Shown: positions 63,859 through 64,000 of the stretch, piece after piece
How the letters are laid out: the number at the start of each line of letters is the position of its first letter
How positions within the stretch are numbered: the stretch's first letter is position 1
NCBI GenBank assembly: GCA_963801715.1
Contig: CAWDGB010000017.1
Coordinates: 1-64,000, forward strand
From: CAVVJA01 sp963801715
GTDB taxonomy: Bacteria > Actinomycetota > Actinomycetes > Mycobacteriales > Jatrophihabitantaceae
Length of the DNA stretch: 64,000 nucleotides
Reading direction: 5' to 3'
Program-made: the position numbers and the translations under genes
Notes under the pieces: model-generated
What the model was told of the DNA's origin: nothing
Databases searched by the model: none
The model's input: the letters and a program-made list of their open reading frames with translations, nothing else

Positions 63859-64000
63859 CACCCGATGTACCGGGTTTCGGCGGTACCCCGTTCTGGATCG
63901 TCCTGATCAAGGTCGTTGGCGTCTTCGTGTTCCTCGTGGTGATGACGCTGTTCGCGATCGTGTTCGAACGCAAGGTCGTCGGCCGCATGCAGAACCGGAT
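63855..64000 (+). CDS. nuoH: NADH-quinone oxidoreductase subunit H (start only)
   Basis: The first 48 codons: a short N-terminal segment VTPDVPGFGGTPFWIVLIKV, the first helix VFVFLVVMTLFAIVFERKVV and the start of the family motif GRMQNR. The GTG at 63855 overlaps the nuoG stop and AAGGAGGTG is upstream. The rest is beyond the window. Confidence 0.95.
   Translation, partial: MTPDVPGFGGTPFWIVLIKVVGVFVFLVVMTLFAIVFERKVVGRMQNR

Noticed and set aside
1..64000. CRISPR arrays, tRNA/rRNA genes, insertion sequences, prophage
   Set aside because: No regularly spaced repeats, no cloverleaf or rRNA-like stretch, and no transposase or phage structural proteins were recognised on either strand.

Overview
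The window is high-GC DNA with GTG/TTG starts, purine-rich Shine-Dalgarno sequences and many ATGA start/stop overlaps. It reads as the chromosome of an actinobacterium. Markers for this are a nuo complex I operon directly behind a menaquinone-reductase-like flavoprotein, MurT/GatD cell-wall amidation genes, and a standalone LigD-type polymerase domain. The genus cannot be fixed from the sequence alone. I found no tRNA, rRNA, CRISPR array, transposase or phage genes.

Layout. 0-5.4 kb: a two-component system (kinase cut by the left edge), a decayed LysR-type gene, a MarR-type regulator divergent from a receiver-like protein, and a frameshifted LigD polymerase domain. 5.4-11.8 kb: a galactoside/galactose locus with a LacI regulator, a GH31 glycosidase, galK, galE and a eukaryotic-type UTP-sugar uridylyltransferase, but no galT. 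11.9-21 kb: a small membrane pair, a TetR/MFS divergon, a GNAT, a LuxR-type LAL regulator, an ECF sigma factor and a DyP peroxidase. 21-28 kb: a TauE-type exporter, a lipoprotein, a translationally coupled aminotransferase-MurT-GatD operon and a GlnA-like ligase. 28.6-33.3 kb: a GH13 remnant and secreted or membrane proteins. 33.7-39.8 kb: VOC proteins, a Gfo/Idh/MocA dehydrogenase coupled to a TIM-barrel isomerase, and an O-methyltransferase. 39.9-46.7 kb: a probable polyketide-isoprenoid cluster with UbiA prenyltransferase, type III PKS, ICMT-like methyltransferase, flavin monooxygenase, class I methyltransferase and geranylgeranyl-reductase-like enzyme. 46.8-54.6 kb: assorted housekeeping genes and a large membrane protein with a PLC-like domain. 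54.7-64 kb: the menaquinone-reductase-like gene and nuoABCDEFG plus the start of nuoH.

Two patterns cut across the window. First, a palindromic repeat with arms like TGATCTTGGACTT occurs at least five times between genes (about 11.9, 20.9, 28.6, 34.4 and 49.0 kb). Two copies are nearly identical through the loop, and one lies inside the 3' end of a reading frame. Second, at least six well-conserved genes are split by single-base frameshifts (about 4.23, 18.17, 24.33, 30.14, 30.98 and 53.5 kb). Their net length changes each fit one-base indels, which points to base-level assembly errors or recent gene loss. The nuo operon is free of them.

The most interesting candidates for undescribed biology are the PKS III/UbiA/GGR cluster, the GalT-less galactose route with a MYORG-like GH31 enzyme, the aminotransferase fused by overlap to MurT-GatD, and the dispersed palindrome family.
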